Source of the DNA: Gammaproteobacteria bacterium
Lineage (GTDB): Bacteria; Pseudomonadota; Gammaproteobacteria; Pseudomonadales; Pseudohongiellaceae
Direction of reading: 5' to 3'
DNA: 64,000 nt
NCBI GenBank assembly: GCA_018401885.1
Contig: JAGYKB010000002.1
Coordinates: 124,001 to 188,000 of the forward strand
Shown here: piece after piece, positions 19,823 to 27,657 of the stretch
Layout: the number at the start of each line of letters is the position of its first letter
Numbering within the stretch: position 1 is the stretch's first letter
Position numbers and translations under genes: made by a program
The notes under the pieces: generated by a model
Told to the model about the DNA's origin: nothing
Seen by the model: the letters and a program-made list of their open reading frames with translations, nothing else
The model's database searches: none

Positions 19823-20437
19823 ATGAGCAATTCGATCTATTCATTTCTGCTGTTCAAAGCCCTCTATGCACCTAAGGCTGCATTCGCCCGACTAGCCGCC
19901 GAAGACCCCGCGCCGCTCAGAATTCTCTTCAGATACTCTCTCTGGTTATTGTTGCTGCCCCCGGTTTTCTCGTTTATTGGCGCAGCGCAGCTTGGTTGGC
20001 GCCTGGGTGCGACTGATCCCCTGTTTATGTCGAGCAACGCGCTCGCGTTGATCAGTATTGGATATTTTTGCCTGCTTTTCTTCGGCCTAGTGACAACCGC
20101 GCTTATTAGCCGCTGGATGGCAGACACCTACGGTGCGAACGCCTCGTTCGGGCGCCACGTTGCACTAATCACGATTGTTGGTGAGCCACTTGCCGTCGCG
20201 AGCATTGCCCATCTCTTTCCAGATGTGTTTTTCAATGCCCTCGTCTTAATTCCGACAACTATTTGGGCAATGTATCTCTTGTATACAGGTATTCCGCTTG
20301 CGCTGGGAATTCCCCCTGAGAGGGGAATGCTGATGGCCTCGTCACTTGTTGGCTGGCTTCTCGTTGCCGTAGTAAGTCTACTAGGTATTAGCATGTCGCT
20401 ATGGACCCTGGGAATCGGCCCGCTTCTTGGGGTTTAA
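19823..20437 (+). CDS. Yip1-like integral membrane protein
   Basis: A 204-aa protein with about five hydrophobic spans (roughly residues 30-55, 75-100, 115-140, 145-165 and 170-200) and the short N-terminal cytoplasmic start FKALYAPKAAFARLAAEDPAP typical of bacterial Yip1 proteins. Start: ATG at 19823, with AAAGG 6-7 bases upstream; a GTG two codons earlier is also in frame. Function unknown. It is the first gene behind the FNR-type promoter and precedes ccoN by about 50 bases, so it is probably made together with the oxidase. Confidence 0.7.
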   Translation: MSNSIYSFLLFKALYAPKAAFARLAAEDPAPLRILFRYSLWLLLLPPVFSFIGAAQLGWRLGATDPLFMSSNALALISIGYFCLLFFGLVTTALISRWMADTYGANASFGRHVALITIVGEPLAVASIAHLFPDVFFNALVLIPTTIWAMYLLYTGIPLALGIPPERGMLMASSLVGWLLVAVVSLLGISMSLWTLGIGPLLGV

Positions 20438-20490
20438 CACCAGCGAACGCGCTTAAGACTCAGTTAAAATAAGGAGGCTAACGCCCCAGC

Positions 20491-21996
20491 ATGTCAGTAA
20501 CAGAAGCGACTAAAATAGAAACAGCCGGCGGAGTGAACGATCCGCTTTTCGACTCGTCGGCGGAAAGTTACGAAGATAAAGTGGTCATTCGCCTAATTCA
20601 ATTTTCAGTAATCTGGGCGGTCGTAGCTATGACAGCGGGGGTGTATCTCTCGGCTGAACTGCTGTGGCCAACAATTGATTTTGGGCAGTTCTGGCTTTCG
20701 TTCGGTCGACTGCGACCCCTGCATACAAATGGCATCATCTTTGGTTTTGGCGTCTCGGCGCTAATGGCGACCGGATTTTATAGCGTGCAGCGCACCTCGC
20801 ACGTTCGTCTCTATTCACCCAGATTGGCGTGGTTCTGCTGTTATGCGTGGCAACTTATAGTGTTGCTAGGTGGGCTGTCACTGCTCGCGGGCTGGAATAG
20901 CACTAAAGAGTACGCTGAACTCGAGTGGCCCTTCGATATTGCAATCGCGATCGTTTGGGTGCTTTTTGGTGTTGTTTTCTTCGGTACAATCGCGACCCGA
21001 AAAATACGTCCAATCTATATTTCGAACTGGTTTTACGGCGCGCTGATCATTGTTATTGCGATGCTCCATATCGTTAATAACTTGGCCATTCCGGTAACGC
21101 TCGGTAAATCTTATTCGCTTTACGCAGGCGCACAGGATGCCGTTGTCCAGTGGTGGTATGGGCACAATGCAGTCGGTTTTCTGCTCACGGGCGGCTTTCT
21201 TGGCATGATGTACTACTTTCTGCCAAAACATTCTGGCCGCCCGATCTGGAGCTATCGGCTATCGGTCGTTGCATTTTGGGCATTTACCTACAGTTATATA
21301 TGGGCGGGGCCTCATCACCTACACTACAGCGCGATACCGGAGTGGGTTCAATCACTTGCCGTCGTTATGAGCGTGATCCTGCTCGCGCCGTCTTGGGCGA
21401 CGATGATAAACGGCATTATGACCGTGAGCACCGCGTGGGAAAAACTCAAAACAGATCCTGCATTGAAGTTCATCGTTTTGTCTTTGGCGTTCTACGGGCT
21501 CGCGACATTCGAGGGGCCGATGATGTCGTTTCCGAGCGTTAATGTCGTAAGCCACTTCACTGACTGGACTATTGGCCACGTTCACTCAGGCGCGCTAGGG
21601 TGGAACGCAATGATCACCTACGGCACTTTTTACTTTATGGTGCCTCGCCTCGTCGGTGTGCCGCTCTACAGCGTGCGACTGGCAAATCTACATTTCTGGT
21701 TGGCACTCGCGGGCACTATGCTCTACATCGTTTCGATGTGGGGCGCGGGCGTCTCTCAAGGATTGCTCTGGCTAAGCGTGGATGAAATCGGAGAGTTGTC
21801 GTTCAGTTTTAAAGACATCATGGCCAGCATGCAGCCGTTCTATGCGTTACGGCTCATCGCGGGTCTGATCTTCTTAATTGGCACTTGCTTCATGGCGTTC
21901 AACCTATTTAAGACCCTTGCGGGCAAACACGCGGTGGTAGTTAAAGCGCCACCAGTCGACCCCGCCTATGCGATAGCAAAGGAGGTGACAGCATGA
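20491..21996 (+). CDS. ccoN: cbb3-type cytochrome c oxidase subunit I (CcoN)
   Basis: Catalytic haem-copper subunit of the high-affinity C-type oxidase. The 501-aa protein has about 12 membrane spans and the expected ligand histidines: RPLHTNGIIFGFG for low-spin haem b, the CuB region around GHNAVGFLLTGGF and GPHHLHYSAIPEW, and HVHSGALGWN near the end for the haem pair. The N-terminal extension (about 30 residues) is polar. AGGAGG ribosome site upstream (AAGGAGGC). The last four bases overlap ccoO. Confidence 0.95.
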   Translation: MSVTEATKIETAGGVNDPLFDSSAESYEDKVVIRLIQFSVIWAVVAMTAGVYLSAELLWPTIDFGQFWLSFGRLRPLHTNGIIFGFGVSALMATGFYSVQRTSHVRLYSPRLAWFCCYAWQLIVLLGGLSLLAGWNSTKEYAELEWPFDIAIAIVWVLFGVVFFGTIATRKIRPIYISNWFYGALIIVIAMLHIVNNLAIPVTLGKSYSLYAGAQDAVVQWWYGHNAVGFLLTGGFLGMMYYFLPKHSGRPIWSYRLSVVAFWAFTYSYIWAGPHHLHYSAIPEWVQSLAVVMSVILLAPSWATMINGIMTVSTAWEKLKTDPALKFIVLSLAFYGLATFEGPMMSFPSVNVVSHFTDWTIGHVHSGALGWNAMITYGTFYFMVPRLVGVPLYSVRLANLHFWLALAGTMLYIVSMWGAGVSQGLLWLSVDEIGELSFSFKDIMASMQPFYALRLIAGLIFLIGTCFMAFNLFKTLAGKHAVVVKAPPVDPAYAIAKEVTA

Positions 21997-22622
21997 GCGC
22001 ACTTTCGCTCCACAAGCGCATAGAAGAGAACACCGGCTTACTTATTTTTGGCATCCTCTTCGTGTCATCGATAGGTGGTCTGGTGCAAATTTTGCCAGTG
22101 CTCAATCAAGAAAGCCTTCAAGAGCCGACCGCAAACACTAAACCCTATACGGCGGTCGAGCTTACAGGCCGCGATATCTACATTCGAGAAGGGTGTAGTG
22201 TGTGCCATTCGCAGCAGATTCGGCCACTCATTGCCGAGGTCGAACGCTACGGCCCCTATTCGCGCGCGGGTGAATTTGTCTACGACCGACCATTTCTCTG
22301 GGGCTCCAAACGTACAGGCCCCGACCTTCATCGCATCGGTGGTAAATTCTCAGACGACTGGCATCGCGTCCACCTGATTGATCCTAGGGCTGTCGTGCCC
22401 GAAAGTATTATGCCCGGTTACCCGTGGCTCGCTAGTCGCGATGCAAGTCAGACCGGCGATATCGTTGCAAAGATGCAGGCGCTTTCTACCCTCGGCCACC
22501 CGTATACGCAGGAGCAGATCGACGCAGCCGAATCTGATCTAGAAGGACTGCTAGAGATAGATGCGCTAATCGTTTACCTGCAGATGCTTGGCACCGGATT
22601 AGATGAGGAGATTATACGATGA
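21993..22622 (+). CDS. ccoO: cbb3-type cytochrome c oxidase subunit II (CcoO)
   Basis: Membrane-anchored monohaem cytochrome c of the oxidase. One N-terminal span (about residues 15-38) is followed by the haem-binding motif CSVCHSQQIRP and the conserved YGPYSRAGEFVYDRPFLWGSKRTGPDLHRIGGK segment region; a late Met in IMPGYPWL is the probable axial ligand. At 209 aa it has normal length. Start and stop overlap ccoN and ccoQ by ATGA, indicating translational coupling. Confidence 0.95.
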   Translation: MSALSLHKRIEENTGLLIFGILFVSSIGGLVQILPVLNQESLQEPTANTKPYTAVELTGRDIYIREGCSVCHSQQIRPLIAEVERYGPYSRAGEFVYDRPFLWGSKRTGPDLHRIGGKFSDDWHRVHLIDPRAVVPESIMPGYPWLASRDASQTGDIVAKMQALSTLGHPYTQEQIDAAESDLEGLLEIDALIVYLQMLGTGLDEEIIR

Positions 22623-22822
22623 CACTATTCATCTTCGTCGGCGACATGCTCGTGATGGCATTTATGGTGGGCGTCGCCATATGGTTTGGTACCTCTGGCA
22701 CCAGTGAGGAGGCACTCGCCGCAGCGAGAATTCCTCTGGAAGACGAGGATTTTGGTAGCACAGCGGTTGATAGGCATTCAACGACTCTAGGCAATGAGAG
22801 GGGCGCTCAACATGGTGGCTGA
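22619..22822 (+). CDS. ccoQ: CcoQ-like small oxidase subunit
   Basis: A 67-aa protein with a single N-terminal membrane span (FVGDMLVMAFMVGVAIWFGT) and a polar C-terminal tail. Its position between ccoO and ccoP, with 4-base overlap to ccoO, identifies it as the small subunit or stabiliser of cbb3 oxidase; sequence similarity in this subunit is normally weak. Confidence 0.75.
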   Translation: MTLFIFVGDMLVMAFMVGVAIWFGTSGTSEEALAAARIPLEDEDFGSTAVDRHSTTLGNERGAQHGG

Positions 22823-23690
22823 TTTGCCCGTCGGTTTCTGGAGTGGATGGATTGTCGTACTCACCTGTGTCTCCTTGGCGACACTCGCATGGGTTGTGCT
22901 TAGCGTTTACTTCGCACCACCCGATGCGAAAGCCGAAGACGCCCATGAGCCTGTCTGGGATGGGGATCTCCGCGAGGGGGCTAGTGCGCCTCCACTCTGG
23001 TGGTTTTGGATGCTTCTCGGTGCGATGATTTTCTCTCTGGTGTACCTAATGCTCTACCCAGGACTTGGTTCTTTCGAGGGACTGCTCAACTGGTCACAAG
23101 GTAAGCGGCTGGTCTCGAGTTACGAAAACTATGAGCAAAGTTTTGATGCGCGGCGAGCAGAAATTGCAAATTTAGCACTCGCCGAGGTGCAGGCAGACCC
23201 TGTGCTTATGGCGACTGCCGATCGCATTTTCCGCCGCGAATGCTCTGCGTGTCATGGAATTGATGGTCGCGGTCAGGCCTCACTCTTTCCTAATTTAATG
23301 GATATTGATTGGCAATGGGGTGGCTCCCCCGACCAGATTGAACAAACCCTTCGCAACGGGCGCCAAGCTAATATGCCAGCGTGGGGGCCAATAATAGGAG
23401 AGGAAAAAACGCGGGATGTTGCCGAATATCTCCTCGATTTTTCCGATCGAGAGCACGCGGGGCGGCTGGTTTATGAACAGAGCTGCGCTGCCTGTCACGG
23501 GGCTGAGGGTGCAGGGAACGTTTTTCTCGGTGCGCCAAACCTTGCAGACAATATCTGGCTCTATGGCGGCGATCTAGACAGCATACTGACGACGTTACAA
23601 GAAGGGCGGGCAGGCAATATGCCTGCGTTCGTTGAGAATCGCCTTGATGCGACTCAGCTAAAATTAATCGTTGCGAAGTTAGCTCGCTAG
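22812..23690 (+). CDS. ccoP: cbb3-type cytochrome c oxidase subunit III (CcoP)
   Basis: Dihaem cytochrome c subunit that feeds electrons to CcoN. It has two N-terminal hydrophobic segments (the first right after the start, the second around WWFWMLLGAMIFSLVYLMLYPG) and two haem motifs, CSACHG and CAACHG, each followed by a Met ligand region (NMPAWGP and NMPAF). The ATG at 22812 has GAGAGGGG about 8 bases upstream and is preferred over the ATG at 22794. It overlaps ccoQ. No ccoGHIS maturation genes are nearby. Confidence 0.93.
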   Translation: MVADLPVGFWSGWIVVLTCVSLATLAWVVLSVYFAPPDAKAEDAHEPVWDGDLREGASAPPLWWFWMLLGAMIFSLVYLMLYPGLGSFEGLLNWSQGKRLVSSYENYEQSFDARRAEIANLALAEVQADPVLMATADRIFRRECSACHGIDGRGQASLFPNLMDIDWQWGGSPDQIEQTLRNGRQANMPAWGPIIGEEKTRDVAEYLLDFSDREHAGRLVYEQSCAACHGAEGAGNVFLGAPNLADNIWLYGGDLDSILTTLQEGRAGNMPAFVENRLDATQLKLIVAKLAR

Positions 23691-23733
23691 GCGGGTTTCT
23701 TTCGCTTATTACGCTGTAATTCGCTAAGTCTTA

Positions 23734-24759
23734 TTACTTGCCGAATAACGCAGCGAGCGAGAGACCAAGCCGTTGTCCGCTTAAAAACGCATCCTCTATA
23801 CGACCACCCAAACACCAGTCCCCGCAGGCGGCAAGCTGACTCTCCTCATCCAGCAAGAAGTCTTCATCGGCCGCAATCTCAGTCTTAGCGTAGCGCCAGC
23901 CGTGCAAGTCGCTGTGCACGATAGAAGCGGCATCGAGGCCAAGAAGCGAGCTGCTAGCATCAATTAGCTGCTGTTCAATATCCGCTCGATCGGCGTCGAA
24001 ATTTTCGCGTGCCCAACCGTTGTCGCTGTGGACGAGCAGTGAGTGACTTGCGTCTCGCTGCGGTTTGCTTGCGTTCGCAACTATCAGCGCTATCGGTGAT
24101 TCTTTTACAATTGCGAGGTCGAAGTTGAATTTGGGTGATGCTGCAAGGCCGAGCATAAGGCTGAAGCAGGGAAGATGCACCGCGTCGTGCAGACGCGAGA
24201 GCTGACTAAAATCGGTATTGGCAAAAAGCGTGCTGGTCTGCGCCGATGGCGCTGTGCTCAAAACCCAGTCGAACTCCCCTAAAACCTCTCGCTGATCGTC
24301 TGTCTGCTTGGCAAAAACTCGCCAGCGGCATTGAGCGTCTCCAGAGTCTATTTTCTCAAGCGAGCCTATTTCGCGGCCTAGATTAATAGTTACGCTACCC
24401 TCTAATGCCTTTAGCGACTCCTTACATAGAGAGTTCATGCTCGGTATCGCGACGAAGTGAGGTTCGAACCACTCGCGTTTATACGGCGCGAGTCCAGCCT
24501 CCAGTGTGGTTAGCCGTGGCTGCCACTCTTCAATGCACGCGCTTTCGATTGGCCGCGCAAGAAATTGCTGAAAAGCTTGAGAGCGTGCGGTAAAGAACTG
24601 CGCGCCGTGGTCGAATTCGAAACCCTCGCGCCGCCTAGTCGCCATGCGCCCGCCGAATCCTCGTGACTTCTCTATGAGTGTGACTCGCGCCTTGCCTGCG
24701 AGCGTGTTCGCGAGCGCGGTCGCTGCCATTCCTGTGCCAATTATTAAAACGTCTTGCAT
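23734..24759 (-). CDS. FAD-dependent amine oxidase-like oxidoreductase
   Basis: Renalase-like flavoprotein of 341 aa. The Rossmann dinucleotide motif IIGTGMAATALANTLAGKARVTLIEKSRGFGGRMATRR is followed by FDHGAQFFTARS, the hallmark of this bacterial NAD(P)-binding amine-oxidase group. The C-terminal WCLGGRIEDAFLSGQRLG segment contacts FAD. No signal peptide. The substrate is unknown; bacterial renalases oxidise off-pathway dihydro-NAD(P) isomers, so a repair role is possible. It is convergent with ccoP. Confidence 0.8.
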   Translation of the reverse strand: MQDVLIIGTGMAATALANTLAGKARVTLIEKSRGFGGRMATRRREGFEFDHGAQFFTARSQAFQQFLARPIESACIEEWQPRLTTLEAGLAPYKREWFEPHFVAIPSMNSLCKESLKALEGSVTINLGREIGSLEKIDSGDAQCRWRVFAKQTDDQREVLGEFDWVLSTAPSAQTSTLFANTDFSQLSRLHDAVHLPCFSLMLGLAASPKFNFDLAIVKESPIALIVANASKPQRDASHSLLVHSDNGWARENFDADRADIEQQLIDASSSLLGLDAASIVHSDLHGWRYAKTEIAADEDFLLDEESQLAACGDWCLGGRIEDAFLSGQRLGLSLAALFGK

Positions 24760-24915
24760 GAGTAACTGCTGTCCTGCGCCATGCCGGCGAGTGATGCTTA
24801 GTGTTGACCCTGCATACGCAGAGATTTGGAAGCGAGATTCATAGTGTCGGCTGCAATGCCTTAGAGACAGCGCTACACTTAGACATAACTAAATCATAGC
24901 GCGCGCGAGAGTACT

Positions 24916-27591
24916 ATGCAGCAAAAGAGAAAGCATTCGACGACGGGTCAATCGAGAAGTGTAGTCTTTTTGCGTGCCCTGGTCTTTTTACTAGGTATCG
25001 CAACTCTCACGAACTGCGAGCCCGCGGGAGGCGAGCATGATACTCGCGAACTGGGAGACTTTATTGATGACCCAAGACTTGAAAGAGGCGTCTCATGGCA
25101 GCTCGCCGAACACCGCAGGCAAACACTATCGGCCCTAGAGTATGATTTCAGCCTCGTGATTCCAAACGAGCTTACTTTACCGATCACTGGCGAAGCGACT
25201 CTGAGATTTCGGTTTGCTCTGAACAACGATGAAAAATTTCCACTAGTAATCGACTTTGTCGACGCGGCGAGTCGGCTCGATTCTATGACAGTCAATGGTA
25301 AGTCGGGTGAGTGGTCTATCGTAGAAGACCACGTGCTGATTCCGGCAGCGCTGCTGGAGGATGGCGATAATAGTGTGACTCTGGTTTTCGAGGCCGGCGA
25401 CGCGGCTCTCAATCGTAGCACTGACTTTTTGTACACTCTATTTGTTCCAGACCGCGCACATTTCTCGCTTCCGCTCATCGATCAGCCTAACTTAAAAGGC
25501 TCTGTCGCGTGGACTATCACTGCACCGCACGACTGGCAGGTAGTCGCCAACGGCAGCGAGCTAAACGTCGATACCGTGTTGGGTAACGATCCCAATCAAT
25601 CACAGAATCAATCTGTTCGAACATTCGCGCGCACCGAGCCGCTGCCGACCTATCTTTTTGCGCTCGCGGCGGGAAAATTCCAGCGTGAGACAAGAACGAT
25701 CGACGATCGTGAAATGACTATGTATCACCGCGAAACCGATCGCGGAAAAGTCGATGCTAATGCGGATGATATCTTCGCCTTACATGCACAAGCGCTCGCT
25801 TGGCTCGAGGACTACACAAACATCAAATACCCGTTCGAAAAATTCGACTTCGTTCTCATCCCGGCCTTTCAGTACGGTGGCATGGAACACCCCGGCAGCA
25901 TTCTTTACCGCGAAGCGAGTCTGATGTTAGATGTGACCGCCACCCAGACTCAGATACTCGCGCGCGCGTCGGTTATTGCGCATGAAACAGCGCATATGTG
26001 GTTCGGCGATCTCGTGACGATGAATTGGTTTGATGATGTCTGGACTAAAGAGGTCTTCGCTAATTTCATGGCGGCGAAAATCGTTAACCCCGCGTTCCCT
26101 GAAGTTGACCACGAGTTGCGCTTTCACACGGCGCACCATCCGTCGGCTTACGCAGTCGACCGCACGCTGGGCGCAAATGCAATTGGGCAACCACTCGAGA
26201 ATTTGCGTTATGCAGGGTCGCTTTATGGCGCAATCATTTATCAGAAAGCGCCGATTATCATGCGACATCTAGAGAACCTCATCGGGCAAGACTCTTTGCG
26301 CGAAGGGCTGCGCGAGTATCTTCGAGACTATTCGTATGGCAATGCTACTTGGCCGCAGTTAATCGCATTGCTTGATGGCAAAACGGCATTGGATCTAGAA
26401 GCGTGGAGTGAAGCCTGGGTGTACGAAGCTGGCCGGCCTCGGATCATTATTTCGAGAGAGGAGGCCGATGCGCAATTTGTTTTGCGGCAGGAAGACTCCG
26501 CCGGATTGGGCCGGACCTGGCCGCAGAAATTGCGTCTTCAAGTAATCACAGGTGCCGGCGCGACGATAAGGGAGGTCGAGCTTGGCGCCGATGCGATTGC
26601 GATACCCCTGCCTAGGGAAGACGTGGACACAGCGAGCTTGTTACCCAATGCGAGTGGTGTTGAATACGGTGATTTTGTTCTCGACGCCATCAGTCAGAGG
26701 GAACTACTGCAGAACATTAGCTCGATAGAACCTGCCGTTACGCGCGGTGCTACATGGACAACGCTTTGGGAAGAGGTGCAGGAAAGTAGACTGTCGGCAG
26801 AGGATTTTTTCAATGCTGCGCTGCGCGAATTACCATCAGAACAAAACGAGCTCATCGTCAATCGCGTGCTTAGCACGCTCGGTGAAACCTACTGGCTTCG
26901 GTTAGACCCTCAGACCCGGCTCGCGGTAAGCCAAGAGCTGGAAAATGTGCTCTGGCGCGAGGTGGAATCCTCACAGAGAAGTATCTCTGCGCGTGCGGCT
27001 TTTTATCGTAGTTACCGCGCGCTTGTCACTACCGACTTCGGCGTCGCCCGACTGGTTAGGCTCTGGGAGGGCGAGGAGGTGGTTGCAGGTTTGCCTCTCT
27101 CTGAAGCGGATAGGATCTCTTTGGTCTCAGGTCTAGCTTTGCGCGGAGTAGAGGGCAATGAACGCAGGCTAGATGAGCAAGAAGGCGATATAAAAAATGC
27201 TGATAGGCTTGCGCGCTTTCGCTTCATTAGACCTTCGCTGTCTCAGTCGAAGGAAGAGAGAGACTCGCTGTTCATGTCATTTACCGATGTTGATAATCGT
27301 GCCATTGAACCTTGGGTGCTCGAAGCGATGGACAATCTGCATAGTCCCCTGCGTGGCGGTTCTCCTCAGCTAATCAGGCCTGCGCTGGATCTCTTGGACG
27401 AAATCCAAGAAACGGGAGATATTTTTTTCCCAGGAAGATGGCTTGATGTAACGATCGGAGGGTATCAATCAGAAGAGGCTGCCAGAATAGTGAGAAATTT
27501 TATCATTGATAACCCTGAGCTCTCGATCAGGCTTAAGAATAAATTATTGCAGTCGGCGGATCTTTTATTGCGTCTCAATCCACAAAACTAA
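24916..27591 (+). CDS. M1 family metallo-aminopeptidase, lipoprotein
   Basis: A zinc aminopeptidase of 891 aa. The N-terminal segment ends in a probable lipobox (LTNC, near residue 35), placing it on a periplasm-facing membrane surface. The exopeptidase motif is YGGMEHPG in place of the usual GAMEN, and the zinc site is HETAH (His356, Glu357, His360) with Glu379 in WTKEVFANF, exactly 19 residues on. The C-terminal ERAP1-like helical domain is present. Likely role: trimming peptides outside the cytoplasm. A bidirectional terminator follows. Confidence 0.9.
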   Translation: MQQKRKHSTTGQSRSVVFLRALVFLLGIATLTNCEPAGGEHDTRELGDFIDDPRLERGVSWQLAEHRRQTLSALEYDFSLVIPNELTLPITGEATLRFRFALNNDEKFPLVIDFVDAASRLDSMTVNGKSGEWSIVEDHVLIPAALLEDGDNSVTLVFEAGDAALNRSTDFLYTLFVPDRAHFSLPLIDQPNLKGSVAWTITAPHDWQVVANGSELNVDTVLGNDPNQSQNQSVRTFARTEPLPTYLFALAAGKFQRETRTIDDREMTMYHRETDRGKVDANADDIFALHAQALAWLEDYTNIKYPFEKFDFVLIPAFQYGGMEHPGSILYREASLMLDVTATQTQILARASVIAHETAHMWFGDLVTMNWFDDVWTKEVFANFMAAKIVNPAFPEVDHELRFHTAHHPSAYAVDRTLGANAIGQPLENLRYAGSLYGAIIYQKAPIIMRHLENLIGQDSLREGLREYLRDYSYGNATWPQLIALLDGKTALDLEAWSEAWVYEAGRPRIIISREEADAQFVLRQEDSAGLGRTWPQKLRLQVITGAGATIREVELGADAIAIPLPREDVDTASLLPNASGVEYGDFVLDAISQRELLQNISSIEPAVTRGATWTTLWEEVQESRLSAEDFFNAALRELPSEQNELIVNRVLSTLGETYWLRLDPQTRLAVSQELENVLWREVESSQRSISARAAFYRSYRALVTTDFGVARLVRLWEGEEVVAGLPLSEADRISLVSGLALRGVEGNERRLDEQEGDIKNADRLARFRFIRPSLSQSKEERDSLFMSFTDVDNRAIEPWVLEAMDNLHSPLRGGSPQLIRPALDLLDEIQETGDIFFPGRWLDVTIGGYQSEEAARIVRNFIIDNPELSIRLKNKLLQSADLLLRLNPQN

Positions 27592-27603
27592 AAGACAAAA
27601 AAA

Positions 27604-27640
27604 TGGCTTGCTGGTCGAAACCGGCAAGCCACTTTTCTTT
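27604..27640. terminator. Bidirectional terminator between aminopeptidase and TonB receptor
   Basis: TGGCTTGCTGGT (27604-27615) pairs with ACCGGCAAGCCA (27620-27631) with one G-T pair and a 4-nt CGAA loop. A run of seven A precedes it and T-rich sequence follows, so it can stop transcription from both convergent genes. Confidence 0.85.
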
Positions 27641-27657
27641 TTCTTTACTTCGTAAGT

